Assembly: GCA_964599915.1 (NCBI GenBank)
Contig: CAZRHR010000057.1
Location: 1 to 17,452, forward strand
Direction: 5' to 3'
Length of the DNA stretch: 17,452 bases
Origin: CAZRHR01 sp964599915
GTDB taxonomy: Bacteria > Bacteroidota > Bacteroidia > CAIKAF01
The translations under genes were made by a program, and so were the position numbers. Within the stretch, counting starts at the first letter, position 1; every line of letters starts with the position of its first letter. Below, in pieces: positions 1 to 6,835 of this stretch. The notes beneath the pieces were generated by a model. The model saw nothing but the letters and a program-made list of their open reading frames with translations. It was not told the DNA's origin and did no database searches.

Positions 1-129
1 TTGGCCAAATGGTCTAAGGCTGTAGCCATCAATCCGGATTGGGATTTGACCAACCTAGAGTTAGGTGTAATCGTTTGGCGCAAAAATGGAAATGCGTGGA
101 CATTCGAAAACTGTACCACCACAAAATAA
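1..129 (+). CDS. C-terminal fragment of an unidentified protein, possibly Omp28-like
   Basis: This is the last 42 codons of a gene whose 5' part lies left of the window; the reading frame is open from base 1 and ends at TAA 127-129. The visible tail has an alternating hydrophobic strand (ELGVIVWRKNG) and ends in a short polar stretch with one cysteine. The pattern of an Asn/Leu-rich lead-in followed by a strand of the type LxVxVW recalls the C-terminal strand of Omp28-family outer-membrane proteins of Bacteroidota, but so short a fragment cannot be assigned with confidence. An intrinsic terminator follows 21 bp after the stop, so it is the last gene of its transcript and not part of the next operon. 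Confidence 0.6.
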   Translation: MAKWSKAVAINPDWDLTNLELGVIVWRKNGNAWTFENCTTTK

Positions 130-150
130 TTTTTCAACAAATTTATTCAG

Positions 151-180
151 AAGACCGCCTCAATTTGGGGTGGTCTTTTT
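151..180 (+). terminator. Rho-independent terminator after the left-edge gene
   Basis: The arm AAGACCGCC (151-159) pairs with GGTGGTCTT (169-177), with one G-T wobble, around a loop of about 9 nt. The T-run at 174-180 continues as a T-rich stretch to about 189. It separates the left-edge gene from the operon that starts at 269. Confidence 0.85.
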
Positions 181-234
181 GTTTTATTTAAGGCCTACTT
201 CTTATTTGCATGAAAGGAAATAAAATTCTGGCCT

Positions 235-242
235 TACATTTG
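235..242 (+). promoter_or_regulatory. Bacteroidetes-type -7 element for the 269-6683 operon
   Basis: TACATTTG fits the Bacteroidetes primary-sigma -7 consensus TAnnTTTG exactly. Transcription would start near 247-250, about 20 nt before the ATG at 269. A TTTG occurs at 205-208, but its 26-nt spacing is longer than the usual 19-21, so the -33 part is weak. The position between the terminator at 151-180 and the first gene supports it as the operon promoter. Confidence 0.55.
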
Positions 243-252
243 CTCATTGATT

Positions 253-259
253 AAGGAGA
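253..259 (+). promoter_or_regulatory. Strong Shine-Dalgarno sequence
   Basis: AAGGAGA lies 9 nt before the ATG at 269 and fixes that start. It is notable because the other genes in the window have A-rich leaders or overlap starts rather than a clear anti-16S match, and Bacteroidota in general rely little on Shine-Dalgarno pairing. Confidence 0.6.
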
Positions 260-268
260 TATTATCCT

Positions 269-904
269 ATGCGTATTCTGCTGCTGTGGCTTTTAAGCCT
301 GCTATTATTCACCACACTTCCCGCCTGCCAATCTAAGAAAAAGGCAGAAATGGAAGCTTTGGCTGCCAAAAACAAGCAATTGGAAAGGGCCAAAGCCATG
401 CTGAGAGACATCCTCACCAGCACCACCATGACCCTTTCAGAAAAAGAGCAAGTCCTTCAGGAAGTTAAAGCTATGGGATTACCAGAAGAAGAATTACAAC
501 CACTTCTGGCGCAGGTAGAAGAAAAACTTAAGGAGGAACGACGACAACAAGAGTGGGCGAGACAACAAGAAGAAGCCAAAAGAGCTGCCGAAGCCGCCCA
601 AAATGAAAAAATGAACAGCCTAAGTCCAAAACTGTTGGACTATTTTAAACGGATTGCCACGGCTACCGACCCCCAAACAGCCAACAGCCTTATTGATGAA
701 GTCCTTACCTTATTTGCAGGCGAAATGACCCCGGTGCTCATTGTTATTTCTAACAGTGGCGGTGTAAAAGATTACGATAGGCCATTAACCATTCGTCGGT
801 ATTTAGATTACATCAAAGACCAGCGCAGATATGATCCCAAGGTGGAAAATATCCTTTTTAATTCCGCTGGTCGTATTACAGAATTAGAACTTCGTAAAAA
901 ATGA
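269..904 (+). CDS. Coiled-coil lipoprotein of unknown function with a C-terminal alpha+beta module
   Basis: The product has 211 residues. Residues 1-20 form a lipoprotein signal peptide ending in a lipobox (LPAC, lipidated Cys20); the following residues are Gln-Ser, with no Asp at +2, so outer-membrane sorting is likely. Residues about 25-115 are highly charged and helical, rich in Glu, Lys, Arg, Gln and Ala, and probably a coiled coil. Residues about 120-211 form a compact module with the segments LIDEVLTLF, PVLIVI, then DYDRPLTIRRYLDYI and a final strand near FNSAGRITELEL. This resembles half of the module seen in the second and fourth genes of the operon and may be NTF2-like (inference). 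The start has a strong AAGGAGA 9 nt upstream. The stop overlaps the next start as ATGA (901-904), indicating translational coupling. I do not recognise a named family; a periplasmic anchor or scaffold would fit the layout. Confidence 0.9.
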   Translation: MRILLLWLLSLLLFTTLPACQSKKKAEMEALAAKNKQLERAKAMLRDILTSTTMTLSEKEQVLQEVKAMGLPEEELQPLLAQVEEKLKEERRQQEWARQQEEAKRAAEAAQNEKMNSLSPKLLDYFKRIATATDPQTANSLIDEVLTLFAGEMTPVLIVISNSGGVKDYDRPLTIRRYLDYIKDQRRYDPKVENILFNSAGRITELELRKK

Positions 905-1473
905 AAAAGCATTTTCTTTTGGCCCTCTTTCTGCTAGGTTTCTCCTTCGTTTGGAGCCAAACCCAAGAAACCATTTCTCCGGAAAGAAAAAAGGCGATTG
1001 ACTCCCTTGCCCTGGAAAAAGTGCGGGATTTAAGCAAATACATTAGCATAGTTGGCAATAAATCGACCCCTTTCTCTGAGGCACAAAGGGTGATAGACCG
1101 TGCCGTAGAGCTTTTTTCTGAAGGCGCACAAATCGGTGTTTCCTCCCTTAACCGAACGGAAATTAAGTATTTCGGGGTAAGGCCCTATTTCAACCACGTG
1201 ATGGCCCTTAATTATGAAAAGGTCAAAATTGAATGGTACAACATTCAATACATTTCCGATTTAGAATTACAACCCGATGGGCGGTTTGTGGGCGTCATTA
1301 CCATTTTCCAGAAATTTTCCGGCACCACCAAAGAAGGGCTCAAATATGAAGATACTACCAAAAAGGACATCACCATATACGTACAACGCAAACAAACCCA
1401 AATCAGCGGACGCATTGTAGATTTCTGGGATGTCTTGCTCGGAGACATTCGTGTGGCCCATACCAGCAGATAA
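901..1473 (+). CDS. Small exported protein with a possible NTF2-like module
   Basis: The product has 190 residues with a Sec signal peptide at about 1-20 (hydrophobic core LLALFLLGFSFVW, cleavage near Ser-Gln). The mature part begins with a charged helix (about 25-48), followed by the motif GNKSTP (52-57), a helix with IDRAVELF (65-72), QIGV, then strands rich in Ile, Val, Tyr and Phe (about 105-180). The GN-x-STP motif, the following helix and a later strand pair split by PDG reappear in the 811-residue protein two genes downstream (GNDSTP, then PNG), which suggests a shared domain. There are no transmembrane segments and no lipobox, so a soluble periplasmic protein is expected. It starts inside the stop of the lipoprotein gene and is followed after 2 bp by the third gene. 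No named family was recognised; an NTF2-like fold is an inference from the helix and curved-sheet pattern. Confidence 0.88.
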   Translation: MKKHFLLALFLLGFSFVWSQTQETISPERKKAIDSLALEKVRDLSKYISIVGNKSTPFSEAQRVIDRAVELFSEGAQIGVSSLNRTEIKYFGVRPYFNHVMALNYEKVKIEWYNIQYISDLELQPDGRFVGVITIFQKFSGTTKEGLKYEDTTKKDITIYVQRKQTQISGRIVDFWDVLLGDIRVAHTSR

Positions 1474-1475
1474 CC

Positions 1476-2303
1476 ATGAACCACTCCATGAGGACATGGC
1501 TTAATCTACTAACCGGACTTTTCATAGGTCTTCCTGTGATGGCCCAAGACCTTGGAGCCGATTTTGCAAAAGAAAGGGAATTACTGCTTTCCAATAAGCA
1601 AATGAACCAGTTTTTCCGACGGTTCAATGGTGAGGAAAAACCTTCCGGAGATCGCCTTTATCCTGAAAACAAGGAGTATAGAAGCCCAAAACTACGTCAA
1701 TTCTATTTACCCATGCTTTTCGACCAGCAGGCCAACATCTCCCCTGCCCTGAAAAAAGCTTTTATAGAAAACGTTCAGGAAGCTCCTTTTTTCCTTTCAC
1801 TCCATGGAGGTGCATTGTATGCCGAAGTACTTACCAGTTTCGACATAGAAGGTACCTCAGAAAAGGTAACCCTGATTTTAACTTTGCAAGAAGAAAATGT
1901 TGGGTCCAAATGGGTCATTACAAGTGCTTTTGCACCCGTTTTCCAACAACCTTTCGATGCGGATACCAGTAAAAATTTGCCCTTCATGCATCCATTGAGC
2001 CATGAGTTGGAATTCATGACTTTACGAAAAGCTTTTGAAGACCCGGCCCGGATGCGCCCTTTTGTGGCAGCTTCATTTTTGCCGAACCAACTTTCCCTTT
2101 TACTTTGGGAGGTAAAGCGCAAAAGAGCACGCTTTCAGACCATTCATGGGGTGAAATTTCACTGCTTTCAGGTACCTGATTATTACTTCAGTATTACACA
2201 ACAAATTCGGCCGGGAGAAAACAGCGGATGGCTCATTTCGACCTTGGCAAAAACCAATCCTGCCTCACGTACCCTCTTTCTTGAAACCCTTGAAACCCCA
2301 TGA
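1476..2303 (+). CDS. Exported protein of unknown family (HPLSHELEFM motif)
   Basis: The product has 275 residues with a signal peptide ending near MAQ (residue 24). The first ATG (1476) lies 2 bp after the preceding stop; an in-frame ATG at 1488 would give a tighter signal peptide (MRTWLNLL) and is equally plausible. After cleavage come a helical segment with FFRRFNGEE (46-54), a region with YLPMLFD (78-83), and a beta-rich part at about 103-155 (FFLSLHGGALYAEV, then GSKWVITSAF). Next is HPLSHELEFMTLRKAF (172-187), and finally a region with KFHCFQVPDYYFSI and GWLIS (227-255). The HPLSHELEFM block and the C-terminal FQV...GWLIS block look like conserved family signatures; I recall similar unnamed proteins in other Bacteroidota but no characterised one. 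Its stop overlaps the next start as ATGA (2300-2303). A soluble periplasmic location is inferred. The function is unknown. Confidence 0.88.
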   Translation: MNHSMRTWLNLLTGLFIGLPVMAQDLGADFAKERELLLSNKQMNQFFRRFNGEEKPSGDRLYPENKEYRSPKLRQFYLPMLFDQQANISPALKKAFIENVQEAPFFLSLHGGALYAEVLTSFDIEGTSEKVTLILTLQEENVGSKWVITSAFAPVFQQPFDADTSKNLPFMHPLSHELEFMTLRKAFEDPARMRPFVAASFLPNQLSLLLWEVKRKRARFQTIHGVKFHCFQVPDYYFSITQQIRPGENSGWLISTLAKTNPASRTLFLETLETP

Positions 2304-4735
2304 AAAAAATCTGGTGGCTCTTTGGTTGTTGGCTGGTTATTATCCCTTTACAAGCCCAAAAAGACCAGGCTTCCTTGCAGAAATGGGAACCACAGGTTCG
2401 CGCACTCATTGGCTTTTTTGAATATACCCTGAACCTTCTAGGCAACGATTCTACACCGGCGGCCGACAAAGACATTCTCATTCACCAAACCTATGCCAGG
2501 GTTTTTAAGGATGCCCACGTACAAATTGAAGATGATTTAGTCCTTGGCAGAAAAGCAGTTACTTACAAAGACGTAACAGCCTATTTAAGAGATGTAGATT
2601 TTTTTTATACCCATTTATCCTTTCAATTACGCATTGAAAGTATTTCACTGGAGGTCAAACCCAATGGCAAGCCTTTTTTCATGGTATTTCTCCAAAGAAA
2701 AATGGAAGGCACGGGCATTGATGGTGAAAAAATTCAATTCACCGGTCCTCGGTTTGTAGAAATCGATGTAGACCTTGAAAAACAAGACCTTAAAATTGTT
2801 AGTGTCTATACCCATCCCCTTGAAACCAACGACGAATTGACCAATTGGTGGAGTGCTCTGCCGTTGGATTGGAAAAAAAAGTTGGGCCAAACCATTCAAC
2901 TTCCATCAGGCGTTGGGAGGCTATCGGATATTTTAACCATGGACTCACTTGCCAAGCCAGGAAACCGCTACGATGTGGCAGGACATAAAATCAAACTAGA
3001 AGCGCAATGGATTGGACCGGGCATTGCACGCTGGCTTCAATTAGACTCATTAAACTTAGCCGGTGAGACTTGGCTAACCCAAACAGAGCCTTTGTCTCGG
3101 TTTACAAGGCTACGCTATCTCAATCTTTCCGGTACCAACATAACTAGTGTGGATGGTTTGAGAAATTTGAATCGTTTACAAACCTTGGACCTTTCTCGGA
3201 CCCGCATTCAAAATCTACAGGCCTTGCAATATATTCCCGGCCTCAAGTCGCTTATGCTTCAATCACTTAAAGGTTCTGTTTGGCCGAGCATACCAGCACT
3301 TGTTACATTGGAAAAGCTAGATCTTTCTTTTAATCATTTTAAAGGGGAAATCAAATGGCCTGAGGTTCCTGAACTTCAAGAATTATATATCAAAGGAGGC
3401 AAAGGGCCGTGGTTGCTGACATTGCCTATGGTACCTGCACTTAGAATTTTACATATATCAGAGTCTTCCATAACAACCCTTGGCCCATTGCAGGCTTTTC
3501 CGGAATTGGTGGAGCTGCATATGGAAAAAACCAACATTCAGGACCTCGGTCCATTGCTGCCACTTTCCAAACTCAAAATTGTCTTTTGTGATGGAGCCAC
3601 ACTCCAGCCACGCCATGTGCAAGACATGATTCGAAAGATGCCCGCCGTGCTCATTGTTTTTGGGACAGAACAATTAAAAACCTGGTGGGTGAATCTACCG
3701 GACGCTTGGCAAAAAGTGTTTCGTGAACATGAGCCTTCGCTGGGCGTTTCAGGTTTGCCCGGCACAGAAGCCCTACATGCCCTGCTTCGCCTCAAATCGT
3801 TGCGTATCCCTAAAGCTGGATTCACTGATTTACAACCTTTGAAATTTTTACCGGCCTTGACCTTTTTAGATATTTCCGCTAACCCTGTAGAAGATGTAAG
3901 TCCTTTGCTTGGATTGGTGGGGCTGGAAGTCTTACATGCCAACCAAATACCCAAACTTTCGCTTCCCGATATCCGACCTCTTCATCGGCTAAGGGAAATC
4001 AAAGTGAATGGAACGCCCTTGTTTGGGATTCCAACCCTTTCGTCCTTTAAAAATCTGCAAGTGTTGGAGGCAGAAGGTTATCCACATGACTCCCTGGTTT
4101 CGTATCAAGGTCAATTTCAAATCCTTTGGCATACCCATGCCCTTACACTATGGTGGGACAGCCTCGCCCCCATTTGGAAATCTATTTTCCTACAACATGT
4201 GGGCGCCATAGAAGTCACACCTCAACAACTTCATGCCATTGAAGGAATTCAAAAATTGCGAATTTCAGGCATTACCCTGCCCAACCTTTCTCCTTTACAG
4301 CAGCTAAAAAGACTTCAGCACCTTGAATTGGTGGCCATTGGATGGTCAGATTTGTCCGATCTAGAGGGACTCACCCAACTCACTTACTTGGATGTTTCCC
4401 AAAATCCAATTGCCAACCTTTCCCCTTTACGGTTTTCAAGACAGCTTCATACCCTCATTTTACATCGAACCGCAGTAGCCGACTTAAGCTCCATTCAAGT
4501 TTTTATCCATTTGAAAAAACTGGACCTTTCACTCACCAAAGTAAAAAAACTGGAAGGATTAGAAAGATTGGTTTACCTGGAATGGTTGGACATTTCCGGA
4601 CTTTCTGTAAAAAACCTTAAGCCATTGACCGGTCTTTCCTTGCGGTATCTTGGGGCAGTAAATACCGGTTTAAAAGAAAAAACACTCAAATCTTTCTTTG
4701 AGTTGAACCCTGAGGTATCTTATACGTACTATTAA
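2300..4735 (+). CDS. Large exported leucine-rich-repeat protein built of three tandem WW-LRR units
   Basis: The product has 811 residues with a signal peptide at about 1-20 (cleavage after QAQ). Residues about 30-175 form an alpha+beta module with GNDSTP (48-53), a helix (IHQTYARVF), QIEDD and strands near PNG (121-123); it matches the second gene's product in motif order. The rest is three units. Each starts with a short amphipathic block containing WW, LP or LA, then W and K (WWSALPLDWKK at 183-193; WWVNLPDAWQK at 462-472; WWDSLAPIWKS at 618-628). Each continues into leucine-rich repeats of the bacterial SDS22/internalin-like type (for example LRYLNLSGTNITSVDGL) and ends in an LRR cap strand before the next WW block. 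The last unit ends the protein at residue 811. LRRs usually bind proteins or glycans, so a ligand-binding role in the periplasm or at the surface is inferred. I see no T9SS tail, lipobox or transmembrane anchor after the signal peptide. It is coupled to the upstream gene through ATGA. Confidence 0.9.
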   Translation: MKKIWWLFGCWLVIIPLQAQKDQASLQKWEPQVRALIGFFEYTLNLLGNDSTPAADKDILIHQTYARVFKDAHVQIEDDLVLGRKAVTYKDVTAYLRDVDFFYTHLSFQLRIESISLEVKPNGKPFFMVFLQRKMEGTGIDGEKIQFTGPRFVEIDVDLEKQDLKIVSVYTHPLETNDELTNWWSALPLDWKKKLGQTIQLPSGVGRLSDILTMDSLAKPGNRYDVAGHKIKLEAQWIGPGIARWLQLDSLNLAGETWLTQTEPLSRFTRLRYLNLSGTNITSVDGLRNLNRLQTLDLSRTRIQNLQALQYIPGLKSLMLQSLKGSVWPSIPALVTLEKLDLSFNHFKGEIKWPEVPELQELYIKGGKGPWLLTLPMVPALRILHISESSITTLGPLQAFPELVELHMEKTNIQDLGPLLPLSKLKIVFCDGATLQPRHVQDMIRKMPAVLIVFGTEQLKTWWVNLPDAWQKVFREHEPSLGVSGLPGTEALHALLRLKSLRIPKAGFTDLQPLKFLPALTFLDISANPVEDVSPLLGLVGLEVLHANQIPKLSLPDIRPLHRLREIKVNGTPLFGIPTLSSFKNLQVLEAEGYPHDSLVSYQGQFQILWHTHALTLWWDSLAPIWKSIFLQHVGAIEVTPQQLHAIEGIQKLRISGITLPNLSPLQQLKRLQHLELVAIGWSDLSDLEGLTQLTYLDVSQNPIANLSPLRFSRQLHTLILHRTAVADLSSIQVFIHLKKLDLSLTKVKKLEGLERLVYLEWLDISGLSVKNLKPLTGLSLRYLGAVNTGLKEKTLKSFFELNPEVSYTYY

Positions 4736-4775
4736 TTATGGGACATTGCCAACCTATCTATTTAACCTGTAAGCC

Positions 4776-6683
4776 ATGAAAAATTTAATTGCTTTCTGCC
4801 TGTTTGTCTTCTCATTAACTGGTCAAGCCCAAACGGATACCGTTACAACGACTTCCGCTCTTAAAGCGGTGACTGTTTTTTTTAAAGGTGCTGAAATCAC
4901 CAGAGAATTCCATGCCCAATTGACTGCTGGCACCACTGTTTTATTGATTGAATCTTTGCCCTTTGGATTGAATGCCGCGGGAATTGGTTTAAAGCCAAAA
5001 GAAGGGCTCGATGTCCTTTCCTTTCAGGTAAAAAGTCAGGATGGGCTTAGTTTTAAAAAGTCGGCACAAATAAAGAAGATGGAAGACAGCTTAAAGGGAG
5101 TTGAAGAAAGCCTAAGTTTGCTTCAAGCCGAAAAGCAAGTTTTGGCTGCAGAGCAAAAATTATTGGTGGAAAATGCACGTTTTTATGGCAATGAGCAGGG
5201 CGCGAAAATGACAGAAATTCGAGAAATGGCAGATTATTACCGCCAACGCCTGCTGGGTATCGCCCAAAAACAAATCCAACTGGACCGGAACATCACCATT
5301 TTAGAGAAAAGACTATTGGATTGGTCGGCAAAAATTCAGGAAAAAACAGCCTTGCTCCAGCGGCCTTCTTCCAGTCTTTTGGTTAAAGTTCGCACGACGA
5401 AACCCGGTAAATTTTATTGTGGACTTACTTATGTAGTGGAAAATGCAGGCTGGAATCCCGTGTATCGTTTCAGGGTGCAGGAACTAGACCAGCCCATGGA
5501 CATCGACTATTACGCACAGGTGTATCAAACCACCGGCGAAGATTGGCGACAAGTAGAGCTTACCGTCACTTCCGGTGCTCCAAGTGAGACAAGGGCTTTG
5601 CCTGAATTTAAGCCATGGCTGGTGGGGCAACCCAAGCCTTATCCCATTCCAACGCCCTCCGCAGGAGAGGGGAAAATGCGCATTGTTTTAGTAGATCCAG
5701 ACCAACAACCGCTGCCTTTTGCCTCCGTTAGGCTGTTACAAAATCAAAAATTAGTGGCAGGAAATGTGAGCGACGCCTCAGGACAACTCATGTTCCGTGG
5801 TCTTATGCCAGGCCATTATATGCTTGAGGTACAATCTATCGGTTATGAGCCCCTGCTCACCCAGGTGTACCTTCAACCCAACCAAGAAGCCTTGGCCTAC
5901 CATACGTTATTACCGGCGGCAAGAGAGTTGATGGAAATTGCTATAGCGTATGAAAGTGAAACACTTAGTTCAAGAAAAAAGAGAGAAGAGGCTCGACCCC
6001 AAAGCCATTTTGTTGATGGCGTCACTATACGTGGGGCTAGATCGCAAGGAAATGTTATTTTATCTGACCAAGCCACAGCCGAGACACCGGAACCTCCCTT
6101 TGTGTCCTTTGAATTAAAAGAAAAGACGGACATACCCTCCGATGGGCAAAACCATGAGGTTCATTTGAAATCTGTGTCACACCCGGCCAGGTATGTGCAT
6201 TTCGCAGCCCCCGGCATACGTCCGGAAGTCTATTTAACAGCCGAATTGGAGCAATGGCAAAAGCTACAATTGCTACCTGGTAAAGCCAGAATCGCCATTC
6301 AGCAGAATTTTAATGGCGAGATTTTCTTTGATCCACTGACCATGGGAGATACGTTTCGCATTTCTTTAGGACCGGATCCTTCCGTACTCGTAAGCCGGCA
6401 ATTGGCCCAAAAAACCAACCAAAAAGTTTTCTTAAGCCAGCAAGCCAAGCAAGATTACCAATACTTGTACACGGTAAGGAACAACAGGTCCACGCCTATT
6501 CAATTGCTGTTAAAGGACCAAGTACCTTTGGCTACCCAAACCCAAGAGGAAGTGGTCATAGAACAGCTTTCCGGCGGACAACATGAGAAAATAACCGGTG
6601 TAATCACTTGGGTCCTTGCTTTGCCCGAGAAAAGCAATTTGCAAAAGAACCTACATTTTGTGGTACGGTATCCCAAACGGTAA
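4776..6683 (+). CDS. DUF4140/DUF4139 (MuiA-type) protein with carboxypeptidase-regulatory insert
   Basis: The product has 635 residues with a signal peptide at 1-19 (ending GQAQ). Residues about 28-90 match the N-terminal DUF4140 part of mucoidy-inhibitor MuiA-like proteins (AVTVFFKGAEITR). Residues about 95-195 are a helical coiled coil. Residues 205-635 are DUF4139, whose first part has the typical YVVENAGWNPVYRFRV and YYAQVYQTTGEDW segments. DUF4139 is interrupted at about 300-385 by a carboxypeptidase D regulatory-like beta domain (VDPDQQPLPFASVRLL, then GYEPLLTQV). After that comes a low-complexity linker with FVDGVTIRGARS (412-423), similar to the segment leading into TonB-receptor plugs. 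The final part (445-635) completes DUF4139. This family is common in Bacteroidota and is presumably envelope-located; the MuiA name comes from a mucoidy phenotype and the biochemistry is not known to me. It lies 40 bp after the LRR gene without an intervening terminator or clear promoter, so co-transcription is likely. Confidence 0.9.
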   Translation: MKNLIAFCLFVFSLTGQAQTDTVTTTSALKAVTVFFKGAEITREFHAQLTAGTTVLLIESLPFGLNAAGIGLKPKEGLDVLSFQVKSQDGLSFKKSAQIKKMEDSLKGVEESLSLLQAEKQVLAAEQKLLVENARFYGNEQGAKMTEIREMADYYRQRLLGIAQKQIQLDRNITILEKRLLDWSAKIQEKTALLQRPSSSLLVKVRTTKPGKFYCGLTYVVENAGWNPVYRFRVQELDQPMDIDYYAQVYQTTGEDWRQVELTVTSGAPSETRALPEFKPWLVGQPKPYPIPTPSAGEGKMRIVLVDPDQQPLPFASVRLLQNQKLVAGNVSDASGQLMFRGLMPGHYMLEVQSIGYEPLLTQVYLQPNQEALAYHTLLPAARELMEIAIAYESETLSSRKKREEARPQSHFVDGVTIRGARSQGNVILSDQATAETPEPPFVSFELKEKTDIPSDGQNHEVHLKSVSHPARYVHFAAPGIRPEVYLTAELEQWQKLQLLPGKARIAIQQNFNGEIFFDPLTMGDTFRISLGPDPSVLVSRQLAQKTNQKVFLSQQAKQDYQYLYTVRNNRSTPIQLLLKDQVPLATQTQEEVVIEQLSGGQHEKITGVITWVLALPEKSNLQKNLHFVVRYPKR

Positions 6684-6687
6684 ATCT

Positions 6688-6714
6688 AACCTTTCCTCCA
6701 AAGGTTTCTTTTTT
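6688..6714 (+). terminator. Rho-independent terminator ending the envelope operon
   Basis: AACCTTT (6688-6694) and AAAGGTT (6700-6706) form a perfect 7-bp stem around a 5-nt CCTCC loop. The T-rich run TCTTTTTT (6707-6714) follows directly. It starts 5 nt after the DUF4139 stop codon. Confidence 0.88.
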
Positions 6715-6835
6715 GCACTTTCAAGCCAATCCACCTAAGGTTCAGCCTGTTTATTCTTGTCACCGATTTTAAACGTTTATAGCTGGTTAGTAAACGAGTG
6801 CGGGATGTTTGGGGCGGTAAGTTGCAAGAAAAAAA

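Noticed and set aside
6804..6811. GATGTTTG as a possible -7 element for the amidase gene
   Set aside because: It differs from TAnnTTTG at the first base, and no TTTG-like -33 element lies 19-21 nt upstream. It remains possible but is not supported enough to list.
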